Assembly: GCF_002018365.1 (NCBI RefSeq)
Contig: NZ_MVKX01000006.1
Span: 1 to 64,000, forward strand
Source: Acinetobacter amyesii
GTDB lineage: Bacteria > Pseudomonadota > Gammaproteobacteria > Pseudomonadales > Moraxellaceae
Length of the DNA stretch: 64,000 nucleotides
Direction of reading: 5' to 3'
Made by a program: the position numbers and the translations under genes. Of this stretch, positions 29,901-37,941 are shown piece after piece. Position 1 is the first letter of the stretch. Each line of letters opens with the position of its first letter. A model generated the notes under the pieces. The model searched no databases. It saw only the letters and a program-made list of their open reading frames with translations, and was not told the DNA's origin.

Positions 29901-32672
29901 TTGTATTGCACTACAAACACAAGATGGATCTGTACATACCTTATTTAAATCATCATTTTTAATTTTAAAACCTGCCTGAGTTATCTCATATTGAGCATTA
30001 ATCAATAATTGATCATCAATCAGAGTGTTGATAGGAGTTTGTGTTTCCAAATCATAGATTTGTGTAAAGTCCGCCTTTTTGCCTGTTAATTCTTTATAGC
30101 CAATAGCATACAGAATTAACTGTTTTTGAATAATCTCTTGTTTTAAAAGACGATCTATTACATTCCCTGAATCTAATTTAGATTTAAAATCGACAATATA
30201 AATTTTTTCGTTATACGCATCATCTTTCTGAATAACTAGATCAATACGCCCACTAACAATAAGACCTTCTGCTAAATCAAAAACAATATCTTTTTCTGCA
30301 AATTCAATTTTTTCAAAATTATTATAGTTTTGATCATAATAATCATGAAGAATATTCAAGGCTCTCAGTCTCATAGCCTCTTTTGTCTTAGGAATAGCAT
30401 ATGGGAAATTAATATGTTTTTCTAAAATAGTAGATATTTCTTCTCTAGTTGGTTTGATTCCATCAATAGCCTTTTTATGGATTTCCATCAAACTATCATG
30501 TAAGGATTTACCAAAGCCAATTCTAGCTTCTAAAGGCTCTTTAAACCCATAACATGTATAATATTTAAATGCATAAGGACACTTAAAATAAGATTCTAAA
30601 ATAGAGAAGTTTAAGATCATAGCATCCAACTCAAGTCGATCTTTCAACTCTGCTTGTTCTCTAGCTTTAAAATCATAAGTTGTAGTAGAAAAAATATACT
30701 GATTTTGTCTTAATAACTGAACGAAAGTGGATGGTTTTTTATCATGATTACTTGATTCAGATGGAGAGCATGAGACAAATAAGAATTTTTTAGATCTTGT
30801 AATAGCTACATAAAGAAGTCTTAACTCATCTTCTAATGTTCCTTCATATCTTTCATAATTTTTAATAACACTAGTATCAATTAGATGAGATACTTTGACT
30901 CCACCAGCCTTTTTACTCGGAAAATAATTGGTATTCAAACGAGGTATATACACAACTGGCCACTCTAGCCCCTTAGACTGATGAATAGAAGTAATTGTGA
31001 CAGCATTAATTGCTATATTTGTTTTATTTAACCATCCTTCTGGATAAATATCTTTTGCTGTATATTTAAGAAAATTTAAGAAGCCTTTGAGTTTAAATAC
31101 TGGATCATCTTTAAAATTAATTGTCTCAAAATCTTGAATTATTTGAGAAAACATTCCTAAGTTATAAAATGCTACCTCCCCTTTAGGGATGTTATTTACT
31201 TTATATTCACCAAAACTGCTTTCTTTTAGATCTATATTTTCTCTAAAATTTTTAAATATTCTTTGTAAATTAAAATATTCATACCAATCACCTGATTTAG
31301 GCACACTTTTTATTAATTCAGCAACTCCATATTTAATTTTATCTAAGTCTAAATAGGGGCATAATTTTATCCAATAATTTTCAAGCTCTTGTATTACTAC
31401 CGTATCATTCGGATTTAAAAGAGTTTCAAAAATTTTAACACAACATATCACTTCTTCTTGTTCAAAGAGCTGATTAACTCCAGTTACAACAAATGGTATT
31501 CCAGCCTCATTTAAAGTATTCGCAATCTCTGTTGCTGGTTTCCATTTTCTTAATAATATACAGATATCACCATAATCTATTCCTCTAGATTCACTATCAG
31601 ATTTATCTTTAAACTCACTCCCTATTAATGATTGTATATTTTGTATTAAATATTGATTCTCTTTTTTTCTACTTGAAAACTCATTTATTTGAAGATCACC
31701 CTCCTCATAGAATTGATGGCTAGAATGAATCATATTTTTAGACAACCGATTTTCTATTTTATCAGTCACTATTGATGCTAATCCCAATATACCTTGAGAA
31801 CTTCTAAAATTATCGTCCAAACAAATTGTTAAAACTTCACCATATTTTTCATACTTCTCTTTAAATTCTAAAATATTTGCAACATTGCTTCCACGCCACT
31901 GATATATAGTTTGATCGTCATCACCTACAACACATATGTTTGCACCTAAGCTACATATATTCTCAATAATCATTTCTTGTAAGTGATTTACATCTTGATA
32001 TTCATCTACAATAAGGTATTTAATTTTGTCCCTGATTTTTTTTCTTACGTCATCTTTCCCTAATTCTTTATAAAAACTTGTAAGTATCATTCCAAAATCT
32101 AAATAATTATTTTCCTTTAATACTCTCTCATAATCTTTTACTACTTCTAATAAATTTTTATCAATAACAGCATTTTCAACAAAATCTGCTTCTCGGAACA
32201 TCGATATCATCGATAAAAAAATACTGGTATCTGTGAAGATCTTTAAAGGTCTAATCCCTTTAGAAGTAGTGCTATTGAGTCTATTAATACCTATTTTATT
32301 AAAATTTTTATCAACAAATATTTTAAGTTTTATATCATCTAATATTTCATATTTCTGGAATCCATAAACTTCATCTTTCAAAAAGTGTAGACACCAAGAG
32401 TGTATAGTTCCAATATATAGTTCAGCCATCCCCTGTATAGAACCTAATTGATCTCTTGATAACTTAAGTACTCTATTTTTTAGTTCAGCAGCTGCTTTCT
32501 CCGTATATGTAAAAGCTACTATCTCTGAGGGTCTTGTATTATTTCGTAATAAATTTACTATACGCTGAGCTATAGTTTGTGTCTTTCCCGAACCTGCTAC
32601 TGCTATAATATGTAAATGTTTATTTATATCTATAGTTTCAATAGCTTCCGTCTGGGCTTTTGTGAAATTCAT
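29898..32672 (-). CDS. UvrD/Rep-type helicase fused to a RecB-type PD-(D/E)XK nuclease
   Basis: A 924-residue SF1 helicase-nuclease. Helicase motifs: Walker A AVAGSGKTQT (24-33), Ia IVAFTYTEKAAAEL, Walker B YLIVDEYQDVNHLQ, III VVGDDDQTIYQWRG, IV LDDNFRSSQGIL, V ITSIHQSKGLEWPVVY and VI LLYVAITRSKK. The C-terminal RecB-type nuclease (about 690-870) has His725, Asp811 in GRIDLV, Asp828-x-Lys830 in IVDFKS and Gln851/Tyr855. Cys698 plus a tail CTDPSCVC (Cys913, 918, 920) could hold an iron-sulfur cluster as in AddB or Cas4. An AAGGA site precedes the ATG, which lies inside the end of the methyltransferase gene (35-bp overlap). GC content is far below that of the neighbours, pointing to transfer. 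Probable effector of a modification-linked defence module (inference). Confidence 0.85.
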   Translation of the reverse strand: MNFTKAQTEAIETIDINKHLHIIAVAGSGKTQTIAQRIVNLLRNNTRPSEIVAFTYTEKAAAELKNRVLKLSRDQLGSIQGMAELYIGTIHSWCLHFLKDEVYGFQKYEILDDIKLKIFVDKNFNKIGINRLNSTTSKGIRPLKIFTDTSIFLSMISMFREADFVENAVIDKNLLEVVKDYERVLKENNYLDFGMILTSFYKELGKDDVRKKIRDKIKYLIVDEYQDVNHLQEMIIENICSLGANICVVGDDDQTIYQWRGSNVANILEFKEKYEKYGEVLTICLDDNFRSSQGILGLASIVTDKIENRLSKNMIHSSHQFYEEGDLQINEFSSRKKENQYLIQNIQSLIGSEFKDKSDSESRGIDYGDICILLRKWKPATEIANTLNEAGIPFVVTGVNQLFEQEEVICCVKIFETLLNPNDTVVIQELENYWIKLCPYLDLDKIKYGVAELIKSVPKSGDWYEYFNLQRIFKNFRENIDLKESSFGEYKVNNIPKGEVAFYNLGMFSQIIQDFETINFKDDPVFKLKGFLNFLKYTAKDIYPEGWLNKTNIAINAVTITSIHQSKGLEWPVVYIPRLNTNYFPSKKAGGVKVSHLIDTSVIKNYERYEGTLEDELRLLYVAITRSKKFLFVSCSPSESSNHDKKPSTFVQLLRQNQYIFSTTTYDFKAREQAELKDRLELDAMILNFSILESYFKCPYAFKYYTCYGFKEPLEARIGFGKSLHDSLMEIHKKAIDGIKPTREEISTILEKHINFPYAIPKTKEAMRLRALNILHDYYDQNYNNFEKIEFAEKDIVFDLAEGLIVSGRIDLVIQKDDAYNEKIYIVDFKSKLDSGNVIDRLLKQEIIQKQLILYAIGYKELTGKKADFTQIYDLETQTPINTLIDDQLLINAQYEITQAGFKIKNDDLNKVCTDPSCVCSAIQ

Positions 32673-33879
32673 CTAATTTTCCTTCAGTAAATAATTCTAA
32701 ATTTTTTCGTATTTCTAATGCAATTGCTTTCGCTAATAATGGTGGTACAGCATTACCTACTAATGTGTATTGAGGTGTTTCCTGCTTTCTTAGAATCCCA
32801 CCCGTCGTTCTTTTTCCTAAAAACTCAAAACTGTCATCAAAAGACTGTAAACGCGCTAATTCACGAACCGTCAAAATTCTATTCTTGGAGTAATGAACCA
32901 TATCATCAGGTAAGGTTAACACCGTTGGAGATGGTTCATTTGGTAGCATACGGCGACAATTATGTTTGCGAGTCTTATAACGCTCTTGTTGTTCTTCAGA
33001 TAAATTATTATATATTTTTTTAAAATCATCGCCTGGGGAAAGTAATCCAAATCTTTCCATTACAAGCGAAGTATGTTTGCTTGTTTCATGATTAGCCAAT
33101 TTCTTACTTTTGACTTTTTTTCCTTTTGAATTAAGAGTACGCCCAGCTTTTGAATCAATTTGATAATTAGACTCTGCTTGATTTTTATACTCTTCAATTT
33201 TTGAACCAATTTCTATATGCTCTAAATCAGAAAGAGCATCTCTAGCAGTGATTTTTTGAGATTTTAAAGGTTCAGGATGCACCAGTTGTATGTTGATATC
33301 ATCACGTGTCCCTAAAAAGATCACACGCTTTCTTCGTTGTGGGACACCATAATCACTTGCATCTAGAGTTTTAATAACAACATTTTCGTAACCAATTTCT
33401 GCAAACTCTTTCAAAAGAACCTTAGTTACTAATTCATTTTCATAACTTTGAGTTTGACCTTGATATACAGAAAATTTTGCAGACAAAATACCTGTGACAT
33501 TTTCCATCACAAAATACTTAGGCTGTACTTGTTTTAGAATACTAATATAACTACGAACAAGCTGATTTCTTAAATCATCAGGGTTTCTTTTTCCTGCCAT
33601 ACTAAACCCCTGGCAAGGCGGCCCACCACAAATAACATCTATATTAAAAAAATCTTTTCCTAAAAATTCTCTTAATTTTTTTTCTTCAGCTAGTTCTTGT
33701 ACATCACCACAAAAATAATCAAGTTTGTAACCCAACTGTTCTCTATGACGATATTCATATGTCAATGCAGCTTGAGGACTTCTATCCGATGCAAAAGGGA
33801 TGTCAAAGCCAGCTTGAAGAAAACCTTCAGCCATTCCCCCTGCACCCGAAAACAAATCTAAGACCTGATAACGCTTCAT
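32638..33879 (-). CDS. DNA (cytosine-5-)-methyltransferase
   Basis: A 413-residue C5-cytosine methyltransferase. Motif I LDLFSGAGGMAEGF (7-20), catalytic Cys89 in motif IV GGPPCQGFS, motif VI ENV (126-128), motif VIII QRRKRV (181-186), a target-recognition region between about 195 and 350, then motif IX RELARLQSFDD and motif X GNAVPPLLAKAIA. All catalytic parts are intact. There is no N-terminal helix-turn-helix. The target sequence cannot be read from the protein. No ribosome site precedes the ATG. The gene is AT-rich, first in a two-gene transcript with the helicase-nuclease, and sits behind an 18-bp palindrome. No separate restriction enzyme or C-protein gene is nearby. Confidence 0.92.
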   Translation of the reverse strand: MKRYQVLDLFSGAGGMAEGFLQAGFDIPFASDRSPQAALTYEYRHREQLGYKLDYFCGDVQELAEEKKLREFLGKDFFNIDVICGGPPCQGFSMAGKRNPDDLRNQLVRSYISILKQVQPKYFVMENVTGILSAKFSVYQGQTQSYENELVTKVLLKEFAEIGYENVVIKTLDASDYGVPQRRKRVIFLGTRDDINIQLVHPEPLKSQKITARDALSDLEHIEIGSKIEEYKNQAESNYQIDSKAGRTLNSKGKKVKSKKLANHETSKHTSLVMERFGLLSPGDDFKKIYNNLSEEQQERYKTRKHNCRRMLPNEPSPTVLTLPDDMVHYSKNRILTVRELARLQSFDDSFEFLGKRTTGGILRKQETPQYTLVGNAVPPLLAKAIALEIRKNLELFTEGKLDEFHKSPDGSY

Positions 33880-33918
33880 AGATAAAATTTATAAAATAAC
33901 CCAGCCTAATTCTATCGA

Positions 33919-33936
33919 ATATAACCTAGGTTATAT
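33919..33936. promoter_or_regulatory. Perfect 18-bp palindrome upstream of the methyltransferase gene
   Basis: The sequence ATATAACCTAGGTTATAT equals its own reverse complement and lies 40-57 bp before the methyltransferase ATG. On the minus strand a possible -10 TATATT overlaps its downstream edge. This is a typical place for a repressor or for self-control by methylation; the centre CCTAGG is itself a possible modification site. The palindrome is seen; the function is inferred. Confidence 0.6.
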
Positions 33937-33958
33937 ATATTTCATAAAAAATATAATG

Positions 33959-34837
33959 CTACTCAATTATCCTCTGCGCCAGCAAAGTCGCAAAATGCTG
34001 TTTAATCCGCTTCCCTTCTGCATCCACCCGATGTAACTCCCCGACATTTTCATTGTATTTCACAATGTTCCAGCCTTCATACAACGCACTTAACTCCCCT
34101 GCTTTAAAGCTAAATGGAAAGTCAGGCTGCGCAGGCAGATCAGGCGTATCCATCGCACAGACAATCAAATTATAGCCATTGATATTTGTAGCTTGCTGCA
34201 TCTGTTGAATCAGAGCCTTGACTGTCTTGGCCTCTAAAAACATCATCACCACGGTACAGCAAATAAAGTCGTATGTTCCTGTAATGCTTGGGTCAGCGTT
34301 TAGATCACGCTGCTGTACATGAATATTTTCAATGCCTTCCGCAGCGATCACCTCTTGCAGCTTATGCAAACTGTGTGGATTGACATCCCAAGCATCCACC
34401 TCAAAACGCTGCTCAGACAACTGACTTAAATACAGCGAATTACGCCCCTGCCCACAGCCGACATCCAAAGCTCGACCACCTTGCAAGTATGGTGTTGCTG
34501 CCAAAATCTCTGAATGTGTTGGGCTGAGTTGATACTTCTTATAAAAATAGTCCTGTGCTAAGCAATAAAAACTCAACTGACATTGCACATCGTCACTCGC
34601 AGAGACAATCTTGTGCCACGCCTGCGGTTCTATAAACGGTGGTGGCTGGTCTGGACTAAATACATGCATCGAAAGGACATTTCCAGACGCATCTAGCATG
34701 GCAAAGTTCACTTCACCTTGTAGTACGGTAAGTTTTGCCCATGTGCCTGCTTTGGTATTGTGCTGTTGTTTAAAACCTTGCGGAATCGACTGCTGTGTCC
34801 ACACAGGGAGCTGTTTATAACAAATAAGCTGCTGCAT
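33959..34837 (-). CDS. tehB: TehB-type SAM-dependent methyltransferase with DUF1971 domain
   Basis: A 292-residue protein. The N-terminal part (about 1-90; LPVWTQQSIPQGFKQQHNTK and WAKLTVLQGEV) is a cupin-like DUF1971 domain. The C-terminal part is a class I methyltransferase with motif I ALDVGCGQGRNSLYL (about 123-137), VDAWDVNPHSL and YDFICCTVVMMFL. This two-domain form matches the Haemophilus TehB, linked to tellurite resistance and oxidative stress. Its stop codon is only 80 bp from the methyltransferase gene of the insert, and no terminator is left between them, so the insert may have removed the natural 3' end. Confidence 0.88.
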   Translation of the reverse strand: MQQLICYKQLPVWTQQSIPQGFKQQHNTKAGTWAKLTVLQGEVNFAMLDASGNVLSMHVFSPDQPPPFIEPQAWHKIVSASDDVQCQLSFYCLAQDYFYKKYQLSPTHSEILAATPYLQGGRALDVGCGQGRNSLYLSQLSEQRFEVDAWDVNPHSLHKLQEVIAAEGIENIHVQQRDLNADPSITGTYDFICCTVVMMFLEAKTVKALIQQMQQATNINGYNLIVCAMDTPDLPAQPDFPFSFKAGELSALYEGWNIVKYNENVGELHRVDAEGKRIKQHFATLLAQRIIE

Positions 34838-35077
34838 CTGACGTTATCCCTCATGTGACGCTATTTTATGCCATACCTATGGCGGAAATGTATATTCACC
34901 ATAACGGCTTTAATAGTGATTTTAAATTAGCTTTGAATTGAAAATTTCGAATGCTGTGCAATGCTCGCTGTTTTTGTTTGTTTTTCTGCGTTACACCATG
35001 TTATCCGTTTGTAACATTGGTGGAATATTCACACAATCAAATCCCTTACTCTGTGCCGTGTAACCTAAGCGCTGTTG

Positions 35078-35105
35078 ATAAGGCATAAAATTTACAATGC
35101 CTTAT
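35078..35105 (+). promoter_or_regulatory. Inverted repeat in the leader of the LEA-like gene
   Basis: A perfect 9-bp inverted repeat ATAAGGCAT/ATGCCTTAT with a 10-nt spacer, ending 28 bp before the start codon. It could be an operator or a leader hairpin; TTTT follows it, so partial termination is also possible. Confidence 0.45.
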
Positions 35106-35133
35106 TTTAACTAAGTTTTATAGAGTGATGACT

Positions 35134-35790
35134 ATGAACGCGATCAAAACTACTTTAGCTGTTGCTTTAGTTGCTGCTACAACTTCTGCTATGGCAACTA
35201 CTGCTGTAGAACAAAAACCTGCGACTGCTGTTGAAGCTGTAAAAGCTCAAGCTGCACAAGCGAAAACTGCAACTGTAGCTGCTGCTCAAGCAACTAAAGA
35301 TGCTGCTAAAACTCAAGTGGCTGTTGCAGAAAAAGCAACTCAAACTAAAACTTTAACAGTGAAAGAAACCACTAAAGCAAAAACTGCTGACATGAAAAAA
35401 GCAGTTGTAGAAAAAGCAGCAGCAACTAAAGAAACTGCAGTTGTAGAAAAAGCAGCAGCAACTAAAGAAACTGCAGTTGCAGCAAAAGATGCAACTGTAG
35501 CAAAAACTGTAGCGGCTAAAGACGCTGTTGTTACGAACACTGTTGCAGCAAAAGACGCGACTGTAGCAAAAACTGTAGCAACTAAAGACGCTGTTGTTGC
35601 AAAAACAGTTGAAGCAAAAGATGCAGCTGTAGAAAAAGCAACTGATGCAAAAGAAACTGTTGAAACTAAAACTGAAGAAGTAAAAGCTGAAGCGAAAAAA
35701 GACTGCGCTAAAAAATGTGCAGAGAAAAAAGCTGAAGCAGCAAAAGCTGAGAAAAAAGGTTTCTTTTCTTGGTTCAAAAAAGCAGCTTAA
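35134..35790 (+). CDS. Secreted Ala/Lys-rich LEA-like repeat protein
   Basis: A 218-residue protein with a signal peptide (MNAIKTTLAVALVAATTSAMA) and a mature part that is almost only Ala, Lys, Thr, Val, Glu and Asp. From about residue 95 it runs in 11-residue repeats of the type AAKDATVAKTV, the periodicity known from group 3 late-embryogenesis-abundant (LEA) proteins. The C-terminus has two Cys (DCAKKCAEKK) and an aromatic tail GFFSWFKKAA. It should be disordered or form long amphipathic helices in the periplasm. Hydrophilins of this kind support desiccation tolerance in Acinetobacter (DtpA/DtpB are known); identity with either is not claimed. The frame opens at a GTG at 35125; the ATG at 35134 best fits the AGAG site and signal peptide. 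Confidence 0.75.
   Translation: MNAIKTTLAVALVAATTSAMATTAVEQKPATAVEAVKAQAAQAKTATVAAAQATKDAAKTQVAVAEKATQTKTLTVKETTKAKTADMKKAVVEKAAATKETAVVEKAAATKETAVAAKDATVAKTVAAKDAVVTNTVAAKDATVAKTVATKDAVVAKTVEAKDAAVEKATDAKETVETKTEEVKAEAKKDCAKKCAEKKAEAAKAEKKGFFSWFKKAA
35404..35475 (+). repeat. Exact 36-bp tandem duplication inside the LEA-like gene
   Basis: Two identical 36-bp units (35404-35439 and 35440-35475) encode VVEKAAATKETA twice. A longer imperfect 66-bp period (units beginning at 35479 and 35545) follows. Such repeats are prone to gain and loss of units without breaking the frame. Confidence 0.9.
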
Positions 35791-35806
35791 TCGTTGATTA
35801 AATGCT

Positions 35807-35838
35807 AAAAAAAGATGCCTTCACGGCATCTTTTTTTA
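35807..35838. terminator. Bidirectional terminator
   Basis: Stem AAAGATGCC/GGCATCTTT with loop TTCAC and A/T runs on both sides, between the LEA-like gene (plus) and the diguanylate cyclase gene (minus). Confidence 0.88.
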
Positions 35839-35845
35839 TGCCCAT

Positions 35846-37207
35846 TTAGACTGCAATACTGCTTTCTGCCAACGGAATAATCTTCTGATAAACAAACTGA
35901 TTTTTCCCTTGTGATTTCGCCTGATATAGGCAGGCATCGACATGCTGTAAAGTCGTGGAGTAATTGGACAAACTCAACTGTTGAAACTCGGCCAAGCCCA
36001 TACTAAAGCTGACATCTAGCCTTAATTGATCTTTTCGAAACGGCACATGTTCGCAGCGTTCCAAAATCGTTTCACACAACATTTTACCCTGTTCCAAATC
36101 GGCACCTTCGAGCAGAATTAAAAATTCTTCACCACCCCAACGACTAATAAAACTCGCGCGTGGACTACAATTTTTTAAGATTTTTGCCAAATGCACCAAA
36201 ACACTGTCCCCCATTTGGTGTCCATATTGGTCATTAATTTTTTTAAAATTATCGACATCGAGCAAAATGACACAGCCTTTATCAACCGCACCCTCTATAA
36301 ATATTTGTTCTTTAAAAGCATGGCGATTTTTCAGCCCCGTCAACTCATCGCAAAAACTTACACGTTGCAAAGCCAAATACAGGCGTTTATTTCGTGCATA
36401 CAGCTCACAAATAAACAGAAAAATGATCAAATAAATACCCAATGCTAAACGATAAGAACTGATCCGCGAGAGCATATGTACCTGTGCATCCGACCAATAT
36501 TCCCCAGCCAATGGCATGGCACCAAACCAGCCACAGATCAACGTCATTAAGCCAATCAGCCAGCAAAAGGTTTTGAGGTCGTATTTAATTGCGTAATAAC
36601 ACATCAATAAAGGCAAGACCATGCAGGCATAGAAGATCTGATCATTTGAGATCACATATTGGACGGCCAGCGCCACGATCAGATAGCCATAATCCATCCA
36701 CGGCACATTCATCCAGCGCTGAACACCAAATAATAAACACACCACAGCCAAACTTGTTGCAAATTGCTCTAGAAAATAATCAACAAAGGCAAAGTACTGG
36801 TTATCCATCTGAAAGCACGCCACGAACAATAGACTGCCTGCAAAAGCACCCACGATACTCGGAACAGTTAGCATCAGGGTTCGCTTAAAGCGGCGTTTTT
36901 TTAAATGGCTCAGCGCTAAATAGGCTTTAATAAATACCCAAATCTGAAATGCCGAAATCGCACACAGGAGAAATTTATCTTCTAAGATTTTGGCAGGATC
37001 GACCATCAGCGAAGCCACAAAGATCGCACTAAAAGCATAGAGCACGATCAGTAAATCGTGGCTTAAATGCTTCCGCATTAAAATCATGCCATAGGCCGCG
37101 AATGCATTTACCACCCAAACAGGGCTAATGAATAATTCATAGGTATAGCCTATCGACACCAATGAAACCGCACATATGGCAAGCCATAGCAGTATTAATT
37201 TTTTCAT
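35846..37207 (-). CDS. Membrane diguanylate cyclase (GGDEF)
   Basis: A 453-residue protein with about eight membrane helices in residues 1-270 that form an unrecognised integral membrane sensor region, then a GGDEF domain (about 283-440). The active site is GGEEF (358-362), a functional variant in many cyclases, with LLDVDNFKKINDQYGH for GTP and Mg binding. The residues five before the motif are RASF, so the inhibitory RxxD site is absent. Unlike the enzyme at 23659, it is probably not feedback-inhibited. Lone gene ending at a bidirectional terminator. Signal unknown. Confidence 0.88.
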   Translation of the reverse strand: MKKLILLWLAICAVSLVSIGYTYELFISPVWVVNAFAAYGMILMRKHLSHDLLIVLYAFSAIFVASLMVDPAKILEDKFLLCAISAFQIWVFIKAYLALSHLKKRRFKRTLMLTVPSIVGAFAGSLLFVACFQMDNQYFAFVDYFLEQFATSLAVVCLLFGVQRWMNVPWMDYGYLIVALAVQYVISNDQIFYACMVLPLLMCYYAIKYDLKTFCWLIGLMTLICGWFGAMPLAGEYWSDAQVHMLSRISSYRLALGIYLIIFLFICELYARNKRLYLALQRVSFCDELTGLKNRHAFKEQIFIEGAVDKGCVILLDVDNFKKINDQYGHQMGDSVLVHLAKILKNCSPRASFISRWGGEEFLILLEGADLEQGKMLCETILERCEHVPFRKDQLRLDVSFSMGLAEFQQLSLSNYSTTLQHVDACLYQAKSQGKNQFVYQKIIPLAESSIAV

Positions 37208-37502
37208 ACGCTAAAAAAATCGTCTCTAAAAATGGCGATAAACCTTTCATTCAAAGCCAATCGGTCTAAGGTTAGAATGTTTGCAAGTTCAATACAGCTC
37301 AGCTTCTTATGAGTTATGGGCTGCTGGCTAAAAATTTATGTTTAAATTTTCGGCGTATTTTAAGTGATTTAAGTCACACTATTGGTTGATAGTTGTATTA
37401 AATTTGCAATTTAAACAATCGAAGACTGTTTTAAAGCCAATGTTTTTTGCGTTATTCATGCTAGTTCGGAACTCAGTTCCCAAAATGATGCTCGATAGCA
37501 AC
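37208..37502. other. Gene-free stretch
   Basis: No gene seen. It contains an inverted repeat GGAACT-C-AGTTCC at 37468-37480. The AT-rich part around 37340-37430 could hold the promoter of the minus-strand cyclase gene, but no box is convincing. Confidence 0.35.
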
Positions 37503-37531
37503 AAAAAAGCCATCCGCTAAAGGATGGCTTT
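37503..37531 (-). terminator. Terminator of the gene at 37584
   Basis: Stem AAGCCATCC/GGATGGCTT with a 6-nt loop, followed on the minus strand by a T run. Confidence 0.85.
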
Positions 37532-37583
37532 CAATTGCATAACATGTCTCGAAGCTGTGCTGAATAATTTGAATGAAAAGGAC

Positions 37584-37862
37584 TTATTTTAATATTTGTA
37601 ATTGTTCCATCAACCAAGCCATGTATTTATCTTGATCCATAAAGTCAGGTGCCGTCCCTGTATCCAAACTATAAAATTGTTGATTAAATTCAATCACAAT
37701 CTGTTCAGTCAGATGCCAATCTTCAATCATGCGAAAATACTGACTGAAGAAAAAACGGTTCTTGCCCCAATTGTTTAAACTTTCCAAACGTGGATATTGG
37801 CGGTTCGCGATAAAGTCGATATAGACCTGCTGAATATCATCAAAAATCTGAATAGCTCGCAT
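37584..37862 (-). CDS. Small conserved-looking protein of unknown function
   Basis: A 92-residue soluble protein (MRAIQIFDDIQQVYIDFIAN...), acidic and rich in aromatic residues, with no signal peptide, membrane helix or motif that I recognise. An AGAGG site is best spaced for the ATG at 37862 rather than the one at 37868. It ends at a clear terminator, which supports it as a real gene. The gene upstream (37942) is in the same direction with an 80-bp gap. Confidence 0.65.
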   Translation of the reverse strand: MRAIQIFDDIQQVYIDFIANRQYPRLESLNNWGKNRFFFSQYFRMIEDWHLTEQIVIEFNQQFYSLDTGTAPDFMDQDKYMAWLMEQLQILK

Positions 37863-37941
37863 GAGCATGGACCTCTATATGATGTAAAACCCTGCTATAA
37901 GCCACTTTATCGCGCAAATTTGAAAGAGTGATGACAGTCAG

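Noticed and set aside
29898..32672. Helicase as UvrD, Rep or RecB of core repair
   Set aside because: It is AT-rich, lies in an insert with a methyltransferase, and its helicase-nuclease fusion differs from the core enzymes.
35340..35777. 145-codon minus-strand frame opposite the LEA-like gene
   Set aside because: Caused by the repetitive Ala/Lys codons; the product is only Ala/Ser/Phe repetition and lacks a ribosome site.
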